Assembly: GCA_001692895.1 (NCBI GenBank) | Contig: KV748181.1 | Coordinates: 3,415,640-3,479,639, forward strand | Length of the DNA stretch: 64,000 nt | Direction of reading: 5' to 3' | DNA from: Cenococcum geophilum 1.58 | Lineage: Eukaryota > Ascomycota > Dothideomycetes > Gloniales > Gloniaceae | Shown: positions 23,696 to 34,535 of the stretch, piece after piece | How positions within the stretch are numbered: the stretch's first letter is position 1 | How the letters are laid out: every line of letters begins with the position of its first letter | Position numbers and translations under genes: made by a program | The notes under the pieces: generated by a model | Database searches by the model: none | What the model saw: only the letters and a program-made list of their open reading frames with translations | Told to the model about the DNA's origin: nothing

Positions 23696-25375
23696 TCAAC
23701 TCCTCTCCTCCAGTTTCTTCTTTCCTTTTACCTCTTCCTTCCTTTCCTCTCGCCTTTTTTCTTCCACCTTCCCAGTCCCCCAGACCCCTTCCCACGCTCT
23801 CAACACCCCCACCACAACCACCACCCCCAGGGCCACCAGATCAAGCACATGCACTACCCACCACCAATGCTGCACCGCAAACCCACACGTCTGCACCTCA
23901 ACCCTCCACTCTCCACTCCCTTCCTCAAACCACGCACTCACAAAACCCGCATACCCGCCAAACTCGCCCATCATGCTGCGCAGCGTAACCTCCCGAACCC
24001 TCGGCACCTCCCCCAACACCACCTTACCCACATCGCCATCCGGAGGCGTGCGCACAGCACTCCACTCCGCGCCATCCTCGCGCGGATGGAAATGCACAAC
24101 ATCGCAGCCCTCATGGTCATGGCCAGTCAGAATCACGCCCCGCCGCCCCATGCCGCGCGCGGGGGCCTCGACGCGGCCGCTGAGCCCGAACACGCCTTCC
24201 AGGATGCTGGCGCTGGCGTGCTGGGAGAGGTGGTTCTGCTCGCGGACGCCGCCGCCCTCGTGGGACGGGTAGAAGGCGAAGAAAGGGGCGTCGACGCACA
24301 CACCGGCGGGTTTGTGCAGCGGGATGTGCGTGAGGAGGAGCGTCAGGGTGGAGGGGTCGGTGACGGGGCGCGAGCGGGTGATGGCGTCGTTGATGAAGGT
24401 GTAGGTCGCGGTTTGCTGGGCCGCGGAGAGGGCTGGGATGTCGAGATTCATGGAGTTGAGGATTAGGAGGCGGAGTCCGGGAGCGTGTGCGGTGGCCGCG
24501 TCCTCGCCATTGACTTTCGCGTTGTCGGTGGCGTCAGGAGTAGCCGGGTCGCCTGTGGTGACTTCGTCCGTCTTGAGATCGGTGGTGTTGGGTAGAAGCT
24601 TAGACTTCGGTAGCGTAAACACGACCTCCCAATTCACCCTCCCAAACACCCGCTCGAACCGCTCGACCCTCTCCTCGCTCAAATCCCCAGCATACCCGAC
24701 GTCATGATTCCCCGCAATGGCAATGACCCTGTTCCTCCAGCCCTCATCCTGTCCTAAAACCTCCCTCCAGACCTCCCCATCCCCCTCCATAACCGAATCC
24801 ATAACTCGCCCAGGCACCCTCTCGGCCCCACGAAACACCCTCCCCCAAAACCTACTCCCCCTCCTCTCGAACTCTGCATCGCTGACCCACTGACTCCCCA
24901 GAAGATCCCCTAGCACCGTGACATGCGTCGGCCGCGTCCAGAACTGCAAGCTGCGGTAGATATGCGCGAGGTAGAAGTCGTTGCCCAGCAGATCCAGCCG
25001 TTTGCGGTACGTCGCCGCCGCCTTCCACAGATCTTTCATCACTAGCTCTTTCGCTGCGGCTGTGGCACCACGCCATTCGCGCGCCCACAGCTCGCTCCAT
25101 AGCGTCCGGAGGTGCGGGAGACGCGCCTCGCTGACCGCGGGGACCGACGAGTCGCCTTCGAGTTGGGGGTCGCCGAGGGCGAGGAGGCGGAACGGTGCGG
25201 GGGTGCTGCTGCTACCGTTGCAGTCGTTTCTGGTGGAAGCGTTCGCGGCGCATGGTGGGATTTGCGGGAAGCGGCAGCCGCGGAGGGGAGGGTAGGCGTA
25301 GAGCAGCGTGGTTGCTATGAGGCATGCGGGAAGGAGAAACTGGAGCAGCCGAGTGAGGAGCGAAGAAAGCTGCAT
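23696..25375 (-). CDS. TED1: TED1/PGAP5-like metallophosphoesterase (GPI ethanolamine-phosphate phosphodiesterase)
   Basis: Single exon, 559 aa from the first ATG at 25375. Family knowledge: Ted1/PGAP5 remodels GPI anchors in the ER, removing ethanolamine phosphate from the second mannose, which allows cargo exit with p24 proteins. The sequence shows a membrane segment near residues 9-27, then the calcineurin-like metal-binding blocks in order: GDPQLEGD (68-75), LGDLLGS (155-161), GNHDVGY (222-228), LTHIPLH (348-354) and GHDHEGCDVVH (418-428). A second membrane segment lies near 505-525, before a Lys/Glu-rich tail. The DPQ in place of the usual DxH fits the Cdc1/Ted1 branch. A low-complexity Thr/Asp insert lies at about 263-297. 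Cdc1 is the main alternative. GC skew of the coding strand flips several times along the exon. Confidence 0.9.
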   Translation of the reverse strand: MQLSSLLTRLLQFLLPACLIATTLLYAYPPLRGCRFPQIPPCAANASTRNDCNGSSSTPAPFRLLALGDPQLEGDSSVPAVSEARLPHLRTLWSELWAREWRGATAAAKELVMKDLWKAAATYRKRLDLLGNDFYLAHIYRSLQFWTRPTHVTVLGDLLGSQWVSDAEFERRGSRFWGRVFRGAERVPGRVMDSVMEGDGEVWREVLGQDEGWRNRVIAIAGNHDVGYAGDLSEERVERFERVFGRVNWEVVFTLPKSKLLPNTTDLKTDEVTTGDPATPDATDNAKVNGEDAATAHAPGLRLLILNSMNLDIPALSAAQQTATYTFINDAITRSRPVTDPSTLTLLLTHIPLHKPAGVCVDAPFFAFYPSHEGGGVREQNHLSQHASASILEGVFGLSGRVEAPARGMGRRGVILTGHDHEGCDVVHFHPREDGAEWSAVRTPPDGDVGKVVLGEVPRVREVTLRSMMGEFGGYAGFVSAWFEEGSGEWRVEVQTCGFAVQHWWWVVHVLDLVALGVVVVVGVLRAWEGVWGTGKVEEKRREERKEEVKGKKKLEERS

Positions 25376-25713
25376 CGAGACATCACGGAGTGCGAGAAGC
25401 GCGTGGGAGTGTTGATGTGGATGCGTCAAGAATTTGTTTGGGTTTGTTTGGGGTGTTTGCAGGAAGGGTTGGTATTGTTACGTTAGCTTTGGTTACATAA
25501 GTAATTTAGAAGCTTTTAAGCAATTCGACGGTCGATGTGAACCGAGTGCGGCACTAGATTTGTTTTCGGAGTACCTTTATATTATTTAAAATCTACAGTT
25601 ATTTCAGTAGTATTACGGGCTCTTAGCTATTAGCCTTGAGAATGAGGTCGAGCCCAGGGTTAGGTAGCGGTTCGCTAAAAAGTTCTCTGGGATCTTGAGC
25701 CTTTCCGGGCATC
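25376..25713. other. Upstream region of the TED1-like gene
   Basis: 338 bp between the TED1-like start and the end of the kelch pseudogene, both on the minus strand. It should hold the TED1-like promoter. No clear motif stands out beyond a T-rich stretch (CTTTATATTATTTAAA region near 25575). Confidence 0.5.
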
Positions 25714-28700
25714 TCAGACTTCAGTATGGGCCGGTTCCCTCGCCTCTTTCAGTGACTTGGCCTTGTCAGATTGTCGTTTCCTCCAAAAACGAAGACAACC
25801 TGCCAATCCAGCGAGCACAATCACCCCGCCTAGAGATGCACCAATAGCAACTCCTACTACATTTGGCTTGCTTGACTGCTAACTTGGGAGAGAAGAGGCT
25901 GCCGAAGTGTTTGGCGGAGCGGTGGTTGTTGGAGTGGGTGTTAGAGTGGACACTTGATACGATCTTTGAAAGGCATAGAATAATGTACTGCCCAATTTCC
26001 CATTGGGCGGTCCCGAGACAGTTGCTCCTCTTTTGGCTCCGTTCGGAATATAATCAATTATGACTGACACCTAACGTCGTTCAGGCAGAAATGAGAGGGG
26101 ATGCTTACGTCCCACCTATTACTTGGATTACATCCGGAGGGTTTCACGTCCGAGAAGTCTAGAACAAACGGGCTCCAAGATGAGTTATCGGGAGTATCTT
26201 GTCTAAGATTGAGGTTGTGCCTCCTACGGATGGAGCGTGGTAATCCGAGGAGTTGGGGAAGGTCCCGCCTATGGTGATTATTTGCGTGCCATTGACAACA
26301 TCGCAAGAAAGTGAGTGATGTCCATACGACGGTACCGTAGTCTTGGGTACCATTTTATCCATACGAGCGCAGGAAGAGTTAGAATATAGACGTCGTCAAA
26401 TGCCATGGATCCGTTGATAGTGGCCGCTTCGGATCTCAGGTCACCGTAGATATATCTGTAAAGAAGCATGCATAGTGTAAATCATCAGAACATCTAACCA
26501 CACCTACATACTGAACGAATATTTATTATCGAGCCAAGCCACACCGCCACAAAATCTTGTCCTTGGCTCTAGAGCATCACCGGTGGCATTCTACTCATTC
26601 CGTGTGCTACTCCATATCATAGACCATAATACTCTGCTCGCTATTAGTAGCTGTCAAGAAGAGGGGTGCAGGTGCGCACGGAGTAGTATTACGTCCGTAG
26701 GAACCTAGGCGTGTCAGCGCTATGTCTACTAGGGTTCATCGGAGAGGCGTACGCCGGGGATTTGTCCGGTGCCACGATCTTGAGTAATCCCACCAAAGTA
26801 GGCCAGCAGGCTGGACCTTGATATTGGAATAAACACTATGAGGCCTTCGCCTCTCCCTTTATCATGAATTCCGGCGCTATTCGCATAGGTCCTGGAAATC
26901 GCGTCGAATGTGATGTGGTTTGACGAATACTAAGGTCCGCCAGCCGACCAGTTACCGGTCAGGTTATTTTGAAACCCTCCGAGATAGTACGGAGGTGCGT
27001 TTCAAAAGTCTTTGCCGCCAAGAAAATTGACCGCTTTGGCTCACCGCCTTCCAAATCTAGATATCCTCCCATTTGTCCTCTGCCGCTTTAGGTGCTTTTA
27101 AGCGTCTTGGTACCTCTATAGCACCCTCCCTATACTCGTTACCTCCTTCAAGCTTAATAACCTTCTTAATATGCCTAATAATCCGCTCAATCTAAGCCTA
27201 AATCCTCCACTGCTCAAGATCTCTCCATGCCACCTACCATACCTTCTTGCAACCTCCCTCTTCTGCGGCGCTCCCTTACACGTAGTAACCCTCTTTATAT
27301 ACGGCCAGCAAGGCTTAATTATATTTAAATTAGGAGAGTTGCTATACTAAAGAAGGCGTTAGATATTCTATACGTTATATACAGTTAATTAATATTAGTA
27401 GGCGTAAGCTAGAGCCTTATCTTCCTAGACAATAGTACTAGGCCTCTCCTTAAGGCACTCTTAAGTAAAAGGTAATAGCTTTAGTATAAGAATTGATGTT
27501 TAATATTGCTACTAATTAATACCTCCATGGCCCTGATTCCGTACGAGCTTACTAGTTGCTTTAGTAAACTTCTATTCTAGCTTTAGTCTAGGAAGATTAC
27601 GCAGTCCTATCTATCTAATGCCTATATTAAGCTCCTACTCCTCCCGTATATAAGGCTTAAGCTCTTTATTTAGCTTATTAATTACAGCCTAAGCTTTCTT
27701 CCGCTCTATAGTTGTCTCTAGCTGCTAAATATAGTAAGGTCCTTTCTTATTATATAAAAAACAGCCCCAAAACATAAACTCTAAGTAGCCTTTTTAGTGG
27801 GGGTGTATACAGCTCTTAATAAAACGCTTATCTATAGCACGCCAAATTTAATATCCACCGCGGCAATAATTTAAGACAATAGATGTCTTATTTAACCAGA
27901 TAATATTCTTCCAATCTTCTAACTTCTAATAAGCGTAATCTATATAGAACTTATACCTCTTAAGCTTTATCTTCTTCGTTAATCTAGGCTTAGTGTGGCC
28001 AACAGGCAGCGTCGCTAGTAGCGTCGCTAGCAGCTAGCTGCTTATATAAGTAGTTAGTCAGCGTATATAGTTATAACAGTTAGTTAGTGGTAAGACTGCA
28101 GCGAGCTGATAGCTCGCTGCATAGGTGGTAAGAAAGGATGGTATTTTAAAGCTTTTAGTAGAGGTTAAAGATCTAAGGGTTTTCGGCTAAAATTCGGGCG
28201 GGAAACCCCTGGGATATTTATATAAAATAGTATAGTTTTCTCTAAATTCCCCGTCGCGTATATACACGCGTTTATATTAACCTTTTTATTACTACGGAAA
28301 ATGTAATATACTTTACATTTTGCTAGCCAGCCAACTAGTAGAGCTTCTTCCTCTACTCCTTCCTTATTAAGTTTATAATCTACACGTTAATTAAGCTCTT
28401 TAGCATCCCATAGGCGTTGCAGATTTACTGCTTCTACTCCCCTCGCAATTAAAGACACGCCCAAATTAAATAAGTAGAATAACTCTATATTACGAAATCC
28501 TTCATTAATTGGCTAGAACTATAGCTATATCTTTTCTATTAACTAGGATAATCTTTACCTAGGTAAGCACGGTAAGCTTACTAGTAAATACGGATACTAA
28601 ATTATTAATAAGCGGTCCCTTTTAAAGAACTCCGTTATATTAATAATATGGAAGTATAGAGCAGATCTATTTTAGGACGGGCTAGAGGGTAGGAAGAGAC

Positions 28701-29803
28701 TTTAGTTATATAAAATCTGCTATCTAGCTTAAAGACTAGCTATATTACTTATAATTAACGGCACGGATTATATTGTTGGCCATTTAAAATTAAAATATAG
28801 TCTTATTCTTAATTATAATAGCCATAGTAATACTCTATAAGCACTATCCGAACTAAACGCTTAAGTCTCTCCTATACCCAGTAGCAGCAAACGCCAGCTA
28901 TTTTAGGCAGCTGGCTATATACAAGCCTATATTAATTAGACGATCCTATAGGATATTATATTTTAGCAAGCTATAAATACTTATACCCGCGCATTACTTA
29001 TATTTAACCATCCTTAGATATAAGAGTGTCTTGTACGTTCGTATATATTACTAAGTAACTAGATAAAATCTGCCTTTGAGCGCCAACGCCTTAATATTAA
29101 AGACCTCCTCCTTACCTTACAAAGTAAAATCTATATCAGCTGTAATATCTAGACGTTAATAAATGGAATGTTACTACTTAGTATAGTAGCTTACTTAGTT
29201 AATAAAGATAGCAAGTTACAATTAATCCTTATAGGACTTCCGCGGATATAAGGATTGTATATAGCTGAGAATATAGCAACAGCTTTAGCAACGGTTATTT
29301 AGAAGTATTAATTTAAATATAAGCTTAGCTATCTAATAGCTAATAACGCCACTAATAATAACGAGCTCTACAAATACCTCTTGTAAAGCCTTATAGTAGC
29401 AAAAAGGGAACAACTCTGGTATGTTGGCTATATTATAAACCTCGTCGTTAAGGCCTTACTATATAGTAAAGGTATTAGCAAGCTTAAACGCTTGCTAATT
29501 AGTGCTAGCAATTAAGCTAAATTTGACCTTATATAGCAGAAAGGTGTTGTTAGAAAAGTTTATAATATTGTTAAATATATTATGCGATCTATGGCTTACC
29601 GCTAGGACTTTACTAAGAATTAAGCTAAGGCTTATATAGAGGATAAGCTCTTTAATTAAGCCAAACTTATACTTATTAAAGACGGTAGCGTTCGGTAGAA
29701 TTCTACCTACTTTATACTTTAACGGGCGCTACTTCTTAAAAAAGGGATTAATAAATATCTGCTAACTTAGAGGAAGCCTACTAATAATAGCTACAACCTT
29801 ACG

Positions 29804-29990
29804 TGTCACGGCACTGACCTGACACGTTGTTATGATTCAGTGTTGTTATGACACGAGCACGGACCTGACCCCTGAGCGACGTGTATATAGATCGCCTCAC
29901 CTCCTACATGGATCCTCACACGACATTGTTTGTCAATCATATACAGTCACCTCGTACATCGTACCTTGACAGTCCGCACGTACTGTGACA
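29804..29990 (+). mobile_element. Solo LTR (187 bp) inside the hAT
   Basis: Starts TGTCACGGCAC and ends CTGTGACA, with the perfect 5-bp duplication TTACG on both sides (29799-29803, 29991-29995). It keeps GC-rich sequence while the hAT around it is RIP-mutated, so it is probably younger. The first 20 bases match the LTR head of Element 1 at 18 positions and the length is equal, so it likely belongs to a related gypsy family. Orientation is taken from that match. Confidence 0.87.
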
Positions 29991-30881
29991 TTACGCAAGA
30001 CTTTCTTACTAAAGAAGATTAGGCGGAAGTTAAGCAGCTTATTAAAATCCTAAAGCCTTTTATATTAGCTACTAAACGTATAAAAGGTGATGCTAATAGC
30101 TATAGCGTTAAGGGCTTATATAGAGCTTTATGGGAGTTAATTATAAATATAGAGCTTCTTCGCCAGATTCTTATATAAACTTAGTAGAATCTTAAGAATA
30201 CAGACGACTGCTTTCTTAAATCTAGCGTTAATATGGCTCTATAAAAGCTTAATAAGTATTTTAATAAAATAAAAGCTAAGAGCCCGTACTACTTTATTAC
30301 AGTTATTCTTTATTCCTCTCTTAAACGCGCCTACTTTCGCAATAAGTGGAAACGGTGGCCACAGTGGTGGAAGTATGCTAAGAGGTGTATAGAAATAGTA
30401 TTTGATAACTATATTAATAAGTAAGTAGGCGAGGAAGATAAGAAGGTAGTTAAACTATAATGCAGGAAGGTTTCTTATATATCTAGCAATAATTTAGGCG
30501 ATAAATATTTATAATCTCTACTAGTTAATAAGAATCTTACTTCTTTACACTTGCAGAAGCGAATTAAGCTTATTACTAAACTTAATTATTACTACAACGT
30601 AGGCCTTAAGCTAATTAAGATCCGTAATAAAAACAGCAGTAAAGTAAGCAACGTCGTTTTAGATCCTCTTAACTGGTGGCTTACTACTAGTTAAATCCTT
30701 TATTTAACTCTCGCTAAGATTGCTCTAAATCTATTCTCTATACTAGTAATAAGCTCTATATGTAAGTGAGCTTTTAGCTAAGCTAAGAAGATTATTACAA
30801 ATAAGCGCAATAGGCTTTTAGCCGATACAGTTAAAGCAGACCAATGTTAAAAATGGTGGCTACTTAAAGGCCGTTTACTAA

Positions 30882-31008
30882 TGTCAGGTGACGAAGTCAC
30901 CTCGCCTATATGTATTGTTCCGCACAGCCGTGTCTGGCATCAAGCCAGTCACTTGCTTACCTTTTGCGGGTTTGTGTGGCTGAGTGGTGCGGAGCTTATC
31001 ACCTCACA
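30882..31008. mobile_element. 127-bp TG..CA element with 5-bp duplication (mini solo LTR or MITE)
   Basis: Ends TGTCAGGTGA and TCACCTCACA are inverted repeats (9 of 10) and are flanked by ACTAA on both sides (30877-30881, 31009-31013). GC-rich and non-coding; it contains the palindrome AGGTGACGAAGTCACCT. TG..CA plus a 5-bp duplication suggests a very short LTR of a TRIM-type element. A MITE cannot be excluded. Confidence 0.65.
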
Positions 31009-31108
31009 ACTAAGCAGCTTAATTAACTGCATTAACTCTAACGGAGCCTTAGCTACGCCCTAGTTAACGAGTTTAAAAACCGATCTTACTGGCTACAGGT
31101 TAGATATA

Positions 31109-31557
31109 CAGTGATGTGCACGACCAGCTTCCACCCCCCCTCTGAAAAAAAATATTATTTCGCTTCGGTACGCGGGCTCGCTAGCAATCGTAGCGAACGC
31201 CCATGCTTGGCTGCAAGAACTTTACTTCTGGCAGACTTCGCGATCGGCCTTCCTCCGCAGTGTCGTGATCTTTGTTAAATATCGTGAGGTCCCCACCAGT
31301 ACGATATCACCAAATTTCATCGGCAACTGCAGGAACAGCTTTGTATTCGCGTTTTGGCGGCCACAGCGGGGGGGGCGCAGTTAAGGGGGAGGGGAGGGCG
31401 CGTGCGTCCTCAGCTTGGTTCTCCTGGCCAACCAAGGCGATTCTCCAGGGCAACCAAAAAGGTCCTTGCGTGCAGGCACATGCGTTCGCTACAGTTACTA
31501 TGTACAGTTGGTGGCGATTTAGCGAGCCCGGGTGGAAGCTGGTCGTGCACATCACTG
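31109..31557. mobile_element. 449-bp foldback MITE inside the hAT
   Basis: Terminal inverted repeats of about 26 bp start CAGTGATGTGCACGACCAGC and are flanked by TA (31107-31108, 31558-31559). Interior segments are also inverted (CGGGCTCGCTA near 31174, AGCGAGCCCG near 31521; GTAGCGAACGC with GCGTTCGCTAC), so most of it can fold back. No RIP signature. TA duplication and the CAGTG start fit Tc1/mariner. An open frame across 31272-31652 is not considered a gene. Confidence 0.8.
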
Positions 31558-33110
31558 TAGTAGTAGAAACACCAGATAAGAGAGGTACGTTTACTAGAGC
31601 TCTCTACCTAATAGAATCTAACTTTAAAATAGAGCTTATAGAGCCTACTTAACCACCTAACCCAAGTTCCTACCACTAACGTCACTACGAACTTCTTTAA
31701 AGCCTACGCGGCGTGGCGATATCTGAATACTATACAAGGTTAATTGAGGTAGATTTGATATCGGGCAATATCAATATTTGTATATACAGAAGTGCTGTCA
31801 AAAATCTAAATTTTGGCTCTATAACTCCATTAAATCTATACAAATTACCCAATTTAGATAAGCGCGCTGTCAGCGGTGCAGTCAGCGTACACATTTACCC
31901 AGCAAGCGGACAGCGAGCGGTTCAATTGGTACAGTCAGTCAGCGAAGCTCGCTGGACGCTGACTGTTGGCCACACTGTCCAGGCTTTTGTGTAGGCTTAA
32001 TCTTCCTTAATTTAGAGGCTCTGAGTATTCGCTATATAGTTAGAGCACTAACTTCTCTAACCTCTGCAGCAATATAAGCGTATGTCTTTTCTCTACTATA
32101 TCTATCACAACGGACCTTCTCCAGTATTAAGTTCTTAGTATCTTTAGTTTGTTTAGATGGACGGCTAGGGTAAGGAGCATCGTCTACGTGGGTATTAAGG
32201 ACGAGAGGAGAAGACCTTGGATTAAAGCCTTAATCGATTTCACGGCGATATATGTCTCGTATAGTTCGTTTAGAAATTTGTGTTATCTTTATAATTTCGG
32301 CAGCTGAGATTCCATAAGCTCTAAGAGCCATAATTTAAGCTCTTGTAGCTGAATCGTAGCCCCCTACAGAACGTTTAGCAGTAGATCTTTTAGTAGCCAT
32401 TTGGAATATTAAAAGAGACTTAAGAGCTGCGGAATTGGGCTGGTAGGGGAACACTTGGTAGGACACTTGGTGACGTGGCAGGATCCTGGTGGCAGGATTC
32501 TGCCGGCAGAATCTTGGTTTTCTGCCTTGGCGGTAAGCGGTCAATTTTCTTGGCGGCAAAGACTTTTGAAACGCACCTCCGTAACCGACTCCGCTGTCTT
32601 GTGCCACAGCTGACATGCCATACGCTAAGTACTCTGGCTGTCCTTTGGTTTCAACGACGTTCTATAGGCCGCGGACAGTATTGTAAGACTAGGTGACAAA
32701 ATTCGTTGGCTCTTTATCGGTAAAATAGCCACCAGATGCGTAGAAGACTTTATTGACTGTGTCGGCCCAGAGCGTGCCACCAGGTACAGACGAATTTTTC
32801 GTTAGGCCTGAATACAGGAGATCATGATCTAGGTTGATATTAGTACTGGGCAGCCTGCGATCGAAATCTTCTAGGCAGTTGTCTTAATTTGTGTGATTCA
32901 GAAGGTTTTGCGAAAGTGGATTCCAATTTATATATTCACCGTCGATGCAAAGGCGATTGTCAATGACTGCTGTGCGATGACCAAAGCGGCGACAGAAATC
33001 TATGATATGAGGGCTCGGCGTGAAAAGTAGGCTCCGGCAAAAACACAGTTCAATAGGTTCGACCTCAGGAATAAATGTATTTTAGTCTTGCGGCAGATAT
33101 TTAGCGATCC

Positions 33111-33538
33111 GATAAACATGAGACAGAGAGGCGGAAGTGGGGTGAATTGCCGCGGCCTTGCAAATCGGGGTGCTAGACCTCCCTATATCTTCCCACTGCG
33201 ACTGACGTGGAGTTCTCTGTTCTCTTTTATTTGGCGTGCACAACCTCGCCCCGCACCTCGAATATCACCAGTTGCAACTCTAGGGCCGTATTTCCCTTTC
33301 TAACTGCACAATGGCTGACGCTAACTACGAGATGCGGGAAATATGCTGTAGCCTTACATATCCGCCCTATTGTCTCACATGCATTTATGGCATGTTAGTG
33401 GAGACCCCGGGCGCTGCACCTGTGGTTTGGGTTTGGGATGCTGTTGGGGCTAAGCCATTGTATCACGATGCAACATGGGAGGGCGGTGGTAGGAGACTTG
33501 TCGACCTGAATCGAAGTTCCTTACTACCATCGTAATAC
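33111..33538. other. Region 5' of the kelch pseudogene
   Basis: About 430 bp of normal composition, presumably the old promoter of the kelch gene. Two short open frames are present, but no recognisable product. Confidence 0.4.
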
Positions 33539-33799
33539 TGTCTGACGACCTAGATCGTCTATACGAACTATGTCTCATGTCTTAGTTGTCTCGTATCTTG
33601 AGCTCGGATGTCTTATCGAACGTCTCATTACCTGTTTCTCTTAACTATGACCTACTACATGACGACGTCGTCGTCATTGTATTTGGACCTACCTGATGTA
33701 TATAAGAGAGCTTCTAGAGCCCTCTTTAATAAACAGAGTTCTCATTCCTGATCGTCCGTTCAACAAGACTCCATAGTAGAGTCGTCATCGTTCCGAACA
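33539..33799 (+). mobile_element. Probable LTR (solo or truncated), about 261 bp
   Basis: Starts TGTCTGACGACC. Contains a TATA box TATATAAG (33699-33706) and a polyadenylation signal AATAAA (33728-33733) in the right order and spacing for an LTR, and can be ended at CCGAACA (33799). I could not find matching flanking duplications, so the right boundary and the solo status are uncertain. Copia-like by layout only. Little RIP. Confidence 0.5.
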
Positions 33800-33941
33800 G
33801 ATCTATATACTAGAATGCCATCACGTGATCGCAGGAAACTCTACAGCACCTCCTTATCTCAGGTGCCTCAGCCGCTTCTCCAAGAAATTTGCGGCGTTGC
33901 ATGGCCCCACTCTCTTGCCACAGCCCCACTCTGCCAACTCG

Positions 33942-34535
33942 TGCGAACTCCTGAGCCAATCAGCGGCGCGCACTAACTCCTGCGAACTCCTAAGCCAATA
34001 GAACGTCGCGCTACTCCCTACCCCCCCTACAACCCCCAAATTCCTCTACAAAGCGTCTAAGAGATTATAGGCGCGCGTTTGCTATAAACCGGGCCCGATC
34101 CTTAACGCGTGTTAACTTTAAGCAACTATAATAGGGTTAATCTAGCAGCTACGGTTATAGTTTGCGATGCAATTAAATTATAATATCCTCTATTAGTATA
34201 TTCTAGTGAATTTAACTAGCTAACTAACGTATTAGGGGTTAAAGTACAGCCTTAAAGTTTAAAGACGCGTTTTTAAACCTGGTCCTGCCCAACCAGCCTT
34301 ATTAATATAGCAACCGTACTCCACTACCACAACTTTATTTACTATTAAACTTTATAAGGCGCCTCTTATACCCTATTAAAAACAGCTCGCCTAATTACAC
34401 TACACCTATATAATATTTATAGCGCGTTATTGGCTAGGTACGCTCTTTTAGAGACTCCTACAAACTCCTATAAACTCCTAGGCTAATTAGATAAGCTCCT
34501 ACGAACTTCTATAAACTCCTAGGCCAATTAGATGG
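33942..34535 (+). repeat. Left subterminal repeats (CTCCTGAGCCAATCAGCGGC)
   Basis: Copies of a motif RAACTCCTRRGCCAATNAG, often doubled with an upstream AACTCCTRCGAACTCCT, occur at about 33942-33966, 33975-34000, 34452-34490 and 34491-34532. All are in forward orientation. The same motif occurs in reverse orientation in the rest of the element. Confidence 0.8.

Larger units (their letters stand above)
27991..31977 (+). mobile_element. hAT DNA transposon nested in the Tc1/mariner element
   Basis: The ends are YAGTGTGGCCAACAG in inverted orientation (left T, right C), flanked by an 8-bp duplication TCTAGGCT (27983-27990) and TCCAGGCT (31978-31985). These differ by one C/T, as RIP would cause. 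The plus-strand transposase is degraded but recognisable. Near 29,080-29,560 lies the hAT catalytic region (KDLLLTLQSKIYIS, LILIGLPRI, IANNATNNNELYKYLL, and a residue run ending INLVVKALL). The C-terminal dimerisation block follows at about 30,650-30,850 (LDPLNWWL, LNLFSIPVIS, NKRNRLLADTVKA). It carries three further insertions. Total 3,987 bp, about 3.2 kb without them. Confidence 0.9.
26990..32581 (-). mobile_element. Tc1/mariner DNA transposon in the kelch gene, carrying a nested hAT
   Basis: Long terminal inverted repeats, beginning CGGAGGTGCGTTTCAAAAGT at 26990 and inverted at the right end (32581), are flanked by TA (26988-26989, 32582-32583). The transposase reads on the minus strand. 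A helix-turn-helix start (MALRAYGISAAEIIKITQ region, about 32,270-32,400) is followed, beyond the hAT insertion, by a DDE block near 27,700-27,980 with readable motifs WLNKTS, WRAIDKRF and EFMFWGC. The total is 5.59 kb, but only about 1.6 kb once the hAT is removed, a normal size for the superfamily. The transposase is RIP-damaged and inactive. The TIR ends are still almost identical. Confidence 0.92.
25714..33110 (-). pseudogene. Kelch-repeat membrane protein gene, decayed and split by a transposon nest
   Basis: Two blocks on the minus strand, about 33110-32582 (N-terminal) and 26989-25714 (C-terminal), are separated by the Tc1/mariner insertion. The N block carries FCRRFGHRTAVIDNRL (32950-33000), then NWNPLSQN and PGGTLWAD. 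It ends at GVGY, exactly where the C block resumes with YLGGFQNN, restoring the kelch YYLGG signature across the TA target. The C block has EGLIVFIPISRSSLLAYFGG, RTRFCGGVAWLD, FDDVYILTLP and a Thr/Pro-rich linker. A membrane segment (VVGVAIGASLGGVIVLAGL, about 25800-25862) and a charged tail ending at 25714 follow. Introns are suggested at 26057-26105 and near 26460-26490. Besides the insertion there are in-frame stops (for example 25879-25881) and a frame slip near 26120. The family is fungal secreted or membrane kelch proteins of unknown role. Confidence 0.85.

Noticed and set aside
23849-25486. Plus-strand frames opposite the TED1-like gene
   Set aside because: Shadows of a GC-rich coding exon; the minus frame has all the metallophosphoesterase motifs.
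31272-31652. 126-codon open frame on the plus strand
   Set aside because: It lies across the foldback MITE and its flank, has no recognisable domain, and is explained by GC-rich inverted DNA.
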